This document shows positions 1 through 6,322 of a stretch of 6,784 bases of DNA, in pieces. The position numbers and the translations under genes are program-made. Position 1 is the first letter of the stretch. Each line of letters opens with the position of its first letter. A model generated the notes under the pieces. The model did not search any database. It was not told the origin of the DNA and saw only the letters and a program-made list of their open reading frames with translations. Source of the DNA: Bacteroidales bacterium (GTDB lineage Bacteria > Bacteroidota > Bacteroidia > Bacteroidales > VadinHA17); NCBI GenBank assembly GCA_020353115.1, contig CP070687.1, positions 1,826,950 to 1,833,733 of the forward strand, in the 5' to 3' direction.

Positions 1-1807
1 CAGTCGCTCTGGCATTGTTACCGTATCCGGAATATGGATCGGAAACATACCGGATCAGGAATCCGCGTCTGTACAATCCATAAATATAGAATTGTTTGGT
101 AATCTGGCTCCTTATGATACCGAATCCACCGCTGGTAATGAATCTTTCAGAAAGGAAAATCTCATTTGAGTACCCTCCACCAAGGGTAATGACGGTGGTT
201 CTTTTAAGTTGTATACTGGTCATCAGGGTATTATCGGTTTCATAATATCCGCTTGGTTTATCTTTGATCACCGAACTTTCAAGCATAAGGAAGATACGCC
301 GGATGGATTCGGTTTTCGGATAGAATTTGGGTCTTACAAAAAATCTGGCTCTGGTTAATCCTCTCCTTGTCATATATCCGATTTCCGTTTCAAAATCGTT
401 TGAAAGGTCCTGGATACCGCCACTTATATCCAGGTTCCTTGTATTATAGAGGTAGTCAATTCCAAATGCATTTCCGGTTTCCACCGAAGGAACCAAACTT
501 TTTTTTGTGGTTGAAAGGAAATCGTGGAATCCGATTACGCTTGATTTGGTGATCCTTATCATTCCATCGATCCCGAATACGCGGTTATAGCTTTTACTCA
601 GGTCTCTCCCGGTATAAATTGCACCGATATAGCTATCTTCCCGGAGCGAGCGTTTGTATCTAAAAATGGAAAAGTGGGCATACGGATTACCGGTTTCGGT
701 TGTGTCTTCAGGTAGTTCATCCAGGGCATAAATGGCTGATATCCTGTTTTTTTTACTCAGTTTACCGGAGAGTTTGATGCCGGTGAGAGGATCAACGATT
801 TGTCTTGTATGAATGATGGCAACCAGGGGATCGCCTTCCGATGTACCGGCGAAGTTCAGATGTTCACGGCCATCAAGGAAGAAGGATCTTTTTTCCGGAT
901 AGAAAAGCGCATATCTGAGATTCTCATCGATTTGGCCCGCATCGGCTTCTACCTGGCTGAAATCCGGATTATAGGTTGCATCAAGGATCAGTTCCGGAGT
1001 AATACCGAGTTTTGAGGTAAGGCTGAAATCAAAATCCTTATCGGTTGTAACCAGTTTCCCTTCCTCATGGTTGCTTCGTCTGCTGTGTGTAACTGCCGGA
1101 AGGATCTCGAACAATCTGTAGTGCTTTATCCCATACAGGTAGAAGGGTTGCATCTGGGTCAGGAAAAAAAATCCTTTATCGGGATCCAGGGGAGGGAAGG
1201 TCCCCTGTGTCGAAATCCGGCTTATTCTTCTTTCAAATATTACCCCCATTTCCACCTTGTCTTTGTTGGAATAGCGAATGCTCTTGAAAGGAATCCTGAC
1301 CTCTATGGTATAACCGTCATCAAGCAGGACTCCCTTGCTGTACCAGACAAAGTCCGCATCCGGATCTTCCTGTCCGCCGGCAAACCGGCTATCCATTTGG
1401 ATACCTGAAGGGTTGATGTAAAATGCGTATAGTCCCTGCTGGTCGTTGAAAGAATCCAGATTGATACAAACCCAATCGTCGGCACCTATTCTATCCCGCT
1501 GTGCAACGGAAGTTTTGATTCTATCCGGTTCGGTATCGAAGCAGCGGAAAGCAAAATACAGATTCTCCTCATCATAGGTAACATAGGCAATGGTCCGCTC
1601 CTGCATAGGCAGGCCGAAATCCGGTGTAAATGTTTTAAATCCGGTCAGCTGAATTGTTTCCTGCCATACAGGTTCATCCAGCCGACCATCAATTTCAGGA
1701 GGAATAGTAGTCTTGACAGGTTCAAACGGTTCCGGATTTTCGGCACGAAGAGTAGTAAAAAAGTGGAAAATACAGAGGATTACAACAAGAATTCTTACTG
1801 ATTTCAT
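1..1807 (-). CDS. CBM9-like / DUF5916 exported protein, C-terminus beyond the window edge
   Basis: Reading the minus strand from ATG at 1807 gives 602 codons with no stop up to the window edge, so the C-terminus is missing (family members are usually about 700-850 residues). Residues 1-22 form a signal peptide: basic start MKSVR, hydrophobic core, likely cleavage after LRA. Residues ~30-205 resemble a family 9 carbohydrate-binding-like domain: IPPEIDGRLDEPVWQ (35-49), AYVTYDEENLYFAFRCFD (74-91), YTIEVRIPFKSIRYS (166-180). The rest matches DUF5916, with the hallmarks DATYNPDFSQVEADAGQI (276-293) and YPEKRSFFLDG (303-313), followed by strand-rich sequence alternating polar and aromatic residues, as in an outer-membrane beta-barrel. 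The molecular function of the family is not established; a role in surface glycan handling is inferred from the CBM9-like domain. An in-frame ATG at 1819 would add four residues; 1807 is preferred because it starts directly on the signal peptide. It is downstream of and co-oriented with the aldolase gene, 179 bp away, so shared transcription is uncertain. Confidence 0.9.
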   Translation of the reverse strand, partial: MKSVRILVVILCIFHFFTTLRAENPEPFEPVKTTIPPEIDGRLDEPVWQETIQLTGFKTFTPDFGLPMQERTIAYVTYDEENLYFAFRCFDTEPDRIKTSVAQRDRIGADDWVCINLDSFNDQQGLYAFYINPSGIQMDSRFAGGQEDPDADFVWYSKGVLLDDGYTIEVRIPFKSIRYSNKDKVEMGVIFERRISRISTQGTFPPLDPDKGFFFLTQMQPFYLYGIKHYRLFEILPAVTHSRRSNHEEGKLVTTDKDFDFSLTSKLGITPELILDATYNPDFSQVEADAGQIDENLRYALFYPEKRSFFLDGREHLNFAGTSEGDPLVAIIHTRQIVDPLTGIKLSGKLSKKNRISAIYALDELPEDTTETGNPYAHFSIFRYKRSLREDSYIGAIYTGRDLSKSYNRVFGIDGMIRITKSSVIGFHDFLSTTKKSLVPSVETGNAFGIDYLYNTRNLDISGGIQDLSNDFETEIGYMTRRGLTRARFFVRPKFYPKTESIRRIFLMLESSVIKDKPSGYYETDNTLMTSIQLKRTTVITLGGGYSNEIFLSERFITSGGFGIIRSQITKQFYIYGLYRRGFLIRYVSDPYSGYGNNARAT

Positions 1808-1986
1808 AAATACCGCCATTGAAGATATTCCCGGGATTCGATCTGAACTATCCACAGCCGATCTGGTACCGACGGGAAAATAAAACTAAAGATAAGAGAT
1901 TGATTTGAATTTCTGGATCATTAAATTACCAATTCTTCCTGTTTTCAGCTGGAGGACCTGATTCCTGCATTATTGGAAGAGATATC

Positions 1987-2619
1987 TCATATCATACGGA
2001 TAATTTCCAGAGATTCTTTTACCAGTCGCGTAATCTTGGCAAAATTACCCGATTCGATCAGTTCTTTCCTGACCATCCAGCTGCCACCACAGGCAAAAAT
2101 ATATTTATTCGAGAGATAGTTTTTAAGGTTTCCTGCATTTATCCCACCGGTAGCCATGAATCGTACTCTTCCATACGGGGCCGCAACGGCATTGATAAAG
2201 GGAATTCCGCCCGATGCCTCAGCCGGGAAAAACTTAACATATTCAATTCCCCTTTCCAGGGCCTGTTCAATCTGGGTTGGGGTATTCAGCCCCGGTATAA
2301 TGGTTATTTTCTTTTTTATACAATGATCCACTACCCGGGGATTGAATCCGGGGGTGACCATAAACCTTGCTCCGGATGAGAAGGCAATGTCTACTTGCTC
2401 CGCAGATAAAATGGTTCCCGCACCCAAAAAAAAGTCAGGGAATTTACGGGATGCAAGTTTCAATGCATCCACTGCGGCTCCCGTTCTGAAGGTAATTTCA
2501 GCTATGGGAAGCCCGCCGCTGATCAACGCTTCTCCAAGCGGAACAATATCGCCTGGATCTTCCAGTGTGATGATGGGTACGATCCTGAAGGATTTGAGCT
2601 TATCAATAATTTCATTCAT
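1987..2619 (-). CDS. eda: KDPG/KHG aldolase (2-keto-3-deoxy-6-phosphogluconate aldolase family)
   Basis: This 210-residue cytoplasmic class I aldolase, close to the 213 of E. coli Eda, is expected to cleave 2-keto-3-deoxy-6-phosphogluconate to pyruvate and glyceraldehyde 3-phosphate, the last step of Entner-Doudoroff and hexuronate catabolism; many members also cleave 4-hydroxy-2-oxoglutarate. Visible signatures are AEITFRT (40-46) with the catalytic Glu41 and phosphate-contacting Arg45, GAGTI (66-70) with Thr69, VTPGFNP (88-94), the Schiff-base lysine Lys129 in VKFFPAE (128-134), TGGI (157-160), and the phosphate loop CGGSW (177-181). All expected active-site positions are present, so it should be active. 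It starts at ATG 2619 and ends with TGA at 1987-1989. It is transcribed divergently from the epimerase-symporter genes across a 267-bp gap, suggesting joint regulation. Related family members act on the galactonate analogue or other 2-keto-3-deoxy acids, so exact substrate specificity is not settled by sequence. Confidence 0.93.
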   Translation of the reverse strand: MNEIIDKLKSFRIVPIITLEDPGDIVPLGEALISGGLPIAEITFRTGAAVDALKLASRKFPDFFLGAGTILSAEQVDIAFSSGARFMVTPGFNPRVVDHCIKKKITIIPGLNTPTQIEQALERGIEYVKFFPAEASGGIPFINAVAAPYGRVRFMATGGINAGNLKNYLSNKYIFACGGSWMVRKELIESGNFAKITRLVKESLEIIRMI

Positions 2620-2676
2620 AGCAGATTGGCTAATTATTTTGTTAAAGGTAATGGATGAAACGGATTATTGGAAATT

Positions 2677-2684
2677 TATTTTTG
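2677..2684 (+). promoter_or_regulatory. Candidate Bacteroidota -7 element for the epimerase-symporter transcript
   Basis: TATTTTTG matches the Bacteroidota sigma-factor -7 consensus TAnnTTTG exactly and points towards the epimerase gene. The usual TTG/TTTG partner about 19-20 bases upstream is not seen, so this is a single-box match that could be chance in AT-rich DNA. If real, it leaves an untranslated leader of roughly 190 bases before ATG 2887. Confidence 0.25.
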
Positions 2685-2736
2685 CCCTTATGAACCTCTG
2701 TGGCAGGTCATTTTATATAACACGTTTCAGCAAAGA

Positions 2737-2757
2737 AATAAATTTAGTAGATTTATT
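2737..2757. repeat. Perfect 7-bp inverted repeat, possible operator
   Basis: AATAAAT (2737-2743) is mirrored by ATTTATT (2751-2757) across a 7-base spacer. This symmetry and its position downstream of the candidate -7 element would suit a dimeric repressor. The arms contain only A and T, so a chance match in this region is plausible, and no regulator gene is present in the window to pair with it. Confidence 0.22.
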
Positions 2758-2886
2758 GATGCATTGATCCCTGGTTTGATAACAATTTTTCCTGACACCT
2801 TTTTCCCAGCCAATTTATGTGACTGAGAGGGCGAAGCTTTGGAGAGTACCTCCGGTACGGATCAGGGTAACTTTAATTTTGCTTTT

Positions 2887-4077
2887 ATGTCCGATTCTTC
2901 CCCGATACCCTTCAGATGGTTCCGGGAACACTTTGTGAAGGATATTCTGGCTAACTGGAAAAATGCTTCCGCTTCCCCTGACGGATTTTTCCATCCGGGT
3001 TATGACAGGAACTGGAATCGTATAGGTGATCCTGTAGCAACCCTGGTCAGCCAGTCAAGGCTGTTATACCTGTTCTCAAATGGTTATCGTATTCATGGAG
3101 ATCCGGAATTGAAGAATATCATATTATCGGGAGCATATTTCATCCTGGAGCATTTTACGGATAACCGGGAAGGTGGTTTTGCCTGGTCATGTAATGATAA
3201 AGGGGAAATCCGGGACTTTACAAAAGATGCTTACGGACACGCTTTTTTAATCCTGGGATTAGCCCATGCATACAGGGCAACAAGGCAACGGGTATTCCTG
3301 GAAAAAGCACTGGAAGCATTGGAAATTCTTAACCGTAGTTTTCGAGATCCTCATGGCGGACTGGTTTGGAAAATGAGCAGGGATTGGAAGGATGAAGATT
3401 TGTACCGCTCGCAGAATCCCATGATGCATTTGTATGAAGCCCTCCTGATATTGTATGAAACGGTCGAAAACATCATACAAAAACGAACTATTAAGAATGA
3501 ATTGCGATCCGTAACTGAGTTTCTCTTCAATTCAGGGCGGATAACAGCAAAAGGACTCCTCCCGGAAATCTATACCAGGGAATGGAGACGGATAAAGACC
3601 AGTCAGGGCGGATACGTATCGGCAGGTCATCTCTTTGAATGGGCTTTTCTTCTGTCACGGGGAGTGAGCTTAGGATTGCCGGAATCTGATCTTGAGATCG
3701 CCGACATCCTGTTAAATGCCGGGCTCAAATATGGTTATGATTCACAAATGAATTTTGTCCGGACATGGATTGATACAAACGGGAACGTAATCCGGGATGA
3801 AATATCATGGTGGGAGCAATCTGAAGCATTGCGTACCATAATGCACTATATGATTGATTATAACAGGAACGATCTGGAACACTATTTTTCAGGCCTGCTC
3901 ACCTTTGTGAAGAATCATTTCCTGGACATGGATAAAGGAGGATGGTATTCGACGCTTAATCCTGAGGGGAATCCCCTGAACACGGACAAAGGATCTTTAT
4001 GGAAGCTCGATTATCACCAGACCGGACTTTGTATGGAAGCGATCGGAAAAACACCTGATTCGAAAATCTCATTTTGA
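2887..4077 (+). CDS. AGE family sugar epimerase/isomerase (N-acylglucosamine 2-epimerase family)
   Basis: From ATG 2887 this encodes 396 residues, the usual size for the (alpha/alpha)6-barrel AGE family, whose members interconvert C2 epimers or aldose/ketose forms (N-acylglucosamine, cellobiose, mannobiose, mannose). No signal peptide is seen, so it is cytoplasmic. The frame is open upstream to a TGA at 2824, and TTG at 2839, preceded by an AGAGG-like sequence, could add 16 residues; the extension resembles nothing in the family, so ATG is preferred. Numbering from that TTG, family motifs are SQSRLLYLF with conserved Arg74, DAYGHAFLILGLAHAY (130-145), QNPMMHLYEALLILYE (192-207), the catalytic-type histidine and glutamate in AGHLFEWAFLL (262-272; His264, Glu267), WWEQSEAL (324-331), and the second catalytic-type histidine, His393, in KLDYHQTGLCMEA (389-401). 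Both histidines used for proton transfer in the family are present, so it should be active. The substrate cannot be fixed from sequence. Its stop overlaps the symporter start. Confidence 0.9.
   Translation: MSDSSPIPFRWFREHFVKDILANWKNASASPDGFFHPGYDRNWNRIGDPVATLVSQSRLLYLFSNGYRIHGDPELKNIILSGAYFILEHFTDNREGGFAWSCNDKGEIRDFTKDAYGHAFLILGLAHAYRATRQRVFLEKALEALEILNRSFRDPHGGLVWKMSRDWKDEDLYRSQNPMMHLYEALLILYETVENIIQKRTIKNELRSVTEFLFNSGRITAKGLLPEIYTREWRRIKTSQGGYVSAGHLFEWAFLLSRGVSLGLPESDLEIADILLNAGLKYGYDSQMNFVRTWIDTNGNVIRDEISWWEQSEALRTIMHYMIDYNRNDLEHYFSGLLTFVKNHFLDMDKGGWYSTLNPEGNPLNTDKGSLWKLDYHQTGLCMEAIGKTPDSKISF
4074..4077 (+). promoter_or_regulatory. TTGA stop/start overlap, probable translational coupling
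   Basis: The epimerase stop TGA (4075-4077) is nested with the symporter's TTG start (4074-4076). No Shine-Dalgarno sequence precedes the TTG and no ATG occurs in the frame before the second transmembrane helix. A ribosome terminating on the epimerase could therefore restart directly on the symporter. This is inferred from arrangement alone. Confidence 0.55.
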
Positions 4078-6179
4078 ATATCTGGGGATTACATATTATT
4101 GACCTCTTGTTGATCGTTCTTTTTATCGCGGTAATTCTCTGGCTGGGTCAGAGAGCAGCAAAAAGAACCCGGAACACAGAGGATTTTTTCCTGGCAGGCC
4201 GCAAACTCGGGAGATTCTATCAATTTTTTCTGAATTTCGGCTGTTCTACCAATGCGGATCAGGCGGTTGCGGTTTCCAGGGAAATATATCGCCAGGGCAT
4301 AGGTGGAATGTGGATCCAGTTTCTGGTACTGTTTCTGACTCCTTTTTACTGGTTTACCACCTTCTTCTTCAGACGTGTCAGGCTTACTACAATCGGGGAT
4401 TTCTTTACTGAACGGTTCAGGAGTAAATTCCTCGGTGCTGCCTATGCTGTTTTTTTCCTCCTTCTTTCATTGCTTGGAGGAGGAGTTGGCTATATGGTAG
4501 CGGCAAAAACAATGATGGCAATGACTCCGAAACCTTTTGAACTTTGCACCGCAGAGGAGCAGGAGAGTATTTTACAGTTCCAGGAATACCAGGAGTTAAA
4601 GTCAGAACTCGATGCAGCACTGACACCGGCAGAACTGGCCAGGTATGATGAACTGAACGAGAAGAACAAGCTTGGCGAACTCAACTCCTTCATCTCTTAT
4701 ACGGATCCTTTGTGGTTTTATTTTATTTATGCCCTGATTGTCGGAATATATACCATCCTGGGGGGATTCCGGGCAGCTGCAATAACAGATGGAATCCAGG
4801 GGATCCTTATTATCATATTTTCTGCAATCCTGATACCGGTAGGATTGGTGAAAATCGGAGGATTCAGCGAATTGCATGCTACCGTACCGGATTTCATGTT
4901 TGAACTTTTCGGATCGGCTACCATGAGTGAATATGCATGGTATACCATATTGGCTATGGTACTTGCCAATTTGGTATCGATCATCGCAGTGGCCTCGGGA
5001 ATGCAGACAGCCGGATCGGCCACCGATGAAATGGCGGCAAGAATAGGAATGATCGGGGGGATGTTTACCAAGAGGATAATCATGATCTTCTGGGCTCTGG
5101 CGGGGTTACTGGCTATCGGCTTGTTTGCCGGCCGATTGCATGATCCGGACCTGATCTGGGGGTTTATGACAAAAGAGCTGTTGATACCGGGCGCTGTAGG
5201 ATTGATGCTGATTGGAATCCTGGCAGCCAATATGTCAACCCTGGATGCCAGCTCCGTATCCTATTCGGCGCTCTTTATAAAAAATTTATATAAACCGTTC
5301 ACACAACCCAGATCAGAAAACCATTACCTGCTCATTGGACGGATCGTTGTTGTTTTTACGCTTTTTGGTGGAATAGCTGTGGCCCTTTTTATTAATAACC
5401 TCCTCGAGCTATATAAGTATATCATTTCCGTACCGGCCGTTTTTGGCGCCGCTATATGGCTGGGATTTATCTGGCGGAGACTTACCCGATGGGCCGTTAT
5501 CATTCAGGTTATTGTCTGTACCATAATCTATGCTATTATACCAAACCTGTTCCAGGCACTCAATTCGGTAAAATACAACGAATCATTCCTGCTTGAAACG
5601 GTTCCGAAAACCGTTTCCATTACCACGGAAGCACTGAATGAAGATGTTGCATCAGGCCTCGCCGTTTATGTTGGGCAGGAGATTGAAAAACAGCATACGA
5701 TTCAACCAACCGGTGTCTTTTTTGAACAGGTTGCACGGATTGATCCTTCCACCCCGGATTCTCCAAAGATAGGTGTCGGACGTTTCCAGGCTGAGGTATG
5801 GATCCTTAGCTGGTTCGGAATAGACTTTACCCGTTTTTCGAAAGCTCAGCTTGTTGCTGCCCGGTTCTTTTTTGATGCTTTGTTCCCTATACTTTTGCTG
5901 GTGTTGATATCCATGGTTACAAAACCGGCGGATGAGAAAACATTGGATACTTTCTTTGCTAAAATGCGTACACCGGTCCAGCCTACCCCGGAGGAAGAGG
6001 TAAAGGCTCTGAAAAAATCATTGGAAAATCAGGGTCTCTTTGAACGTAGAAAATTGTTTCCGGGCTCACAATGGGAACTTATGAAACCAACAAAAATGGA
6101 TTATGTCGGTTTTGGGGGCAGCTGGGTACTCGTTGGTCTGGTAATCTTTTTATTATGGCTGATGGTATCTATACGATAA
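4074..6179 (+). CDS. Sodium:solute symporter (SSS family) with two large extra loops
   Basis: This 701-residue inner-membrane protein is expected to import a sugar or related solute with Na+. Fourteen hydrophobic segments can be placed near 8-25, 46-70, 77-100, 119-148, 211-232, 236-262, 287-310, 335-353, 371-402, 417-440, 443-467, 471-493, 596-616 and 676-700, the vSGLT-like count. Family signatures are EDFFLAGRKLG (36-46), GGFRAAAITDGIQG (230-243) and AANMSTLDASSVSYSALF (384-401); Ser388/Thr389 lie where the Na2-site hydroxyls are expected. Arg/Lys-rich loops after segments 1, 3, 7, 9, 11 and 13 fit an outward N-terminus. The protein is longer than the ~500-550 typical of the family owing to an acidic helical loop (149-210), a second loop (494-595) and a 59-residue cytoplasmic linker (617-675). 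TTG 4074 is chosen as start because it lies just before the first helix, and no ATG occurs before residue 79. It is translationally coupled to the epimerase. The transported substrate is not deducible; the neighbour suggests the epimerase substrate or product. Confidence 0.92.
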   Translation: MNIWGLHIIDLLLIVLFIAVILWLGQRAAKRTRNTEDFFLAGRKLGRFYQFFLNFGCSTNADQAVAVSREIYRQGIGGMWIQFLVLFLTPFYWFTTFFFRRVRLTTIGDFFTERFRSKFLGAAYAVFFLLLSLLGGGVGYMVAAKTMMAMTPKPFELCTAEEQESILQFQEYQELKSELDAALTPAELARYDELNEKNKLGELNSFISYTDPLWFYFIYALIVGIYTILGGFRAAAITDGIQGILIIIFSAILIPVGLVKIGGFSELHATVPDFMFELFGSATMSEYAWYTILAMVLANLVSIIAVASGMQTAGSATDEMAARIGMIGGMFTKRIIMIFWALAGLLAIGLFAGRLHDPDLIWGFMTKELLIPGAVGLMLIGILAANMSTLDASSVSYSALFIKNLYKPFTQPRSENHYLLIGRIVVVFTLFGGIAVALFINNLLELYKYIISVPAVFGAAIWLGFIWRRLTRWAVIIQVIVCTIIYAIIPNLFQALNSVKYNESFLLETVPKTVSITTEALNEDVASGLAVYVGQEIEKQHTIQPTGVFFEQVARIDPSTPDSPKIGVGRFQAEVWILSWFGIDFTRFSKAQLVAARFFFDALFPILLLVLISMVTKPADEKTLDTFFAKMRTPVQPTPEEEVKALKKSLENQGLFERRKLFPGSQWELMKPTKMDYVGFGGSWVLVGLVIFLLWLMVSIR

Positions 6180-6212
6180 ATATTGAAGTACGACAAACGA
6201 ATAACTCAAACC

Positions 6213-6256
6213 GCACCACAGGTACTCCCCGGAATCTTTACATGGTGCTCGTTTTT
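6213..6256 (+). terminator. Weak hairpin plus T-run after the symporter gene
   Basis: GCACCA (6213-6218) pairs with TGGTGC (6243-6248) around a 24-base loop, followed after three bases by TTTTT (6252-6256). The stem is only six pairs and the loop is long, so it may be a poor or non-functional terminator. If it is not one, the lipoprotein gene at 6323 is the third cistron of the epimerase-symporter transcript. Confidence 0.25.
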
Positions 6257-6322
6257 GCCTGGATTGACAATAGGAAATCGTACAACATACCTCAATAAAA
6301 GAAATTTACGGGATTGAAAATT

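Larger units (their letters stand above)
2620..2886. promoter_or_regulatory. Divergent intergenic control region between aldolase and epimerase genes
   Basis: This 267-bp AT-rich gap lies between the starts of the minus-strand aldolase and the plus-strand epimerase, so it must hold the promoters for both unless transcription comes from farther away. It contains a match to the Bacteroidota -7 promoter element at 2677-2684, a 7-bp inverted repeat at 2737-2757, and three spaced copies of (A/T)TTGAT at 2755-2760, 2763-2768 and 2775-2780. No convincing protein-coding frame was found apart from a possible 48-base N-terminal extension of the epimerase from TTG at 2839. Confidence 0.6.

Noticed and set aside
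367..1408. Three short plus-strand frames (367-552, 800-1015, 1067-1408) across the left third of the window
   Set aside because: They are antisense to the uninterrupted DUF5916 reading frame, which carries clear family hallmarks in exactly these positions.
1839..1865. Direct repeat CGATCTG at 1839-1845 and 1859-1865, exactly 20 bases apart, upstream of the DUF5916 gene
   Set aside because: A 7-base repeat is expected about once by chance in a gap of this size, and neither copy has symmetry or a nearby promoter box.
1887..1894. Minus-strand TATCTTTA as a -7 box for the DUF5916 gene
   Set aside because: It matches only five of the six fixed positions of TAnnTTTG and has no TTG partner at the usual spacing.
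1935..1982. TCTTCC...GGAAGA hairpin after the aldolase gene as a terminator
   Set aside because: The six-base arms are separated by more than 30 bases, with no T-run on the downstream side of the minus strand.
2342..2767. A 141-codon plus-strand open frame opposite the aldolase gene
   Set aside because: It lies mostly antisense to the clearly recognisable KDPG aldolase, and its translation shows no family motif; it is a shadow frame.
4727..5230. A 167-codon minus-strand open frame inside the symporter gene
   Set aside because: It is fully antisense to conserved SSS transmembrane motifs, and its composition (Ile/Pro/Ala-rich) is typical of the reverse of membrane-protein codons.
6188..6283. 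GTACGA (6188-6193) and TCGTAC (6278-6283) as a long-range inverted repeat
   Set aside because: Only six base pairs across an 84-base loop; no extension of the match and no mobile-element features nearby.
6264..6292. TTGACA at 6264-6269 as a -35 box for the lipoprotein gene
   Set aside because: No acceptable -10 follows at 16-18 bases, and Bacteroidota promoters use a different consensus; no TAnnTTTG box is found nearby.
6071..6298. A 75-codon plus-strand frame spanning the end of the symporter gene and the following gap
   Set aside because: Two thirds of it overlaps the last transmembrane region of the symporter in another frame, and its tail shows no recognisable domain.
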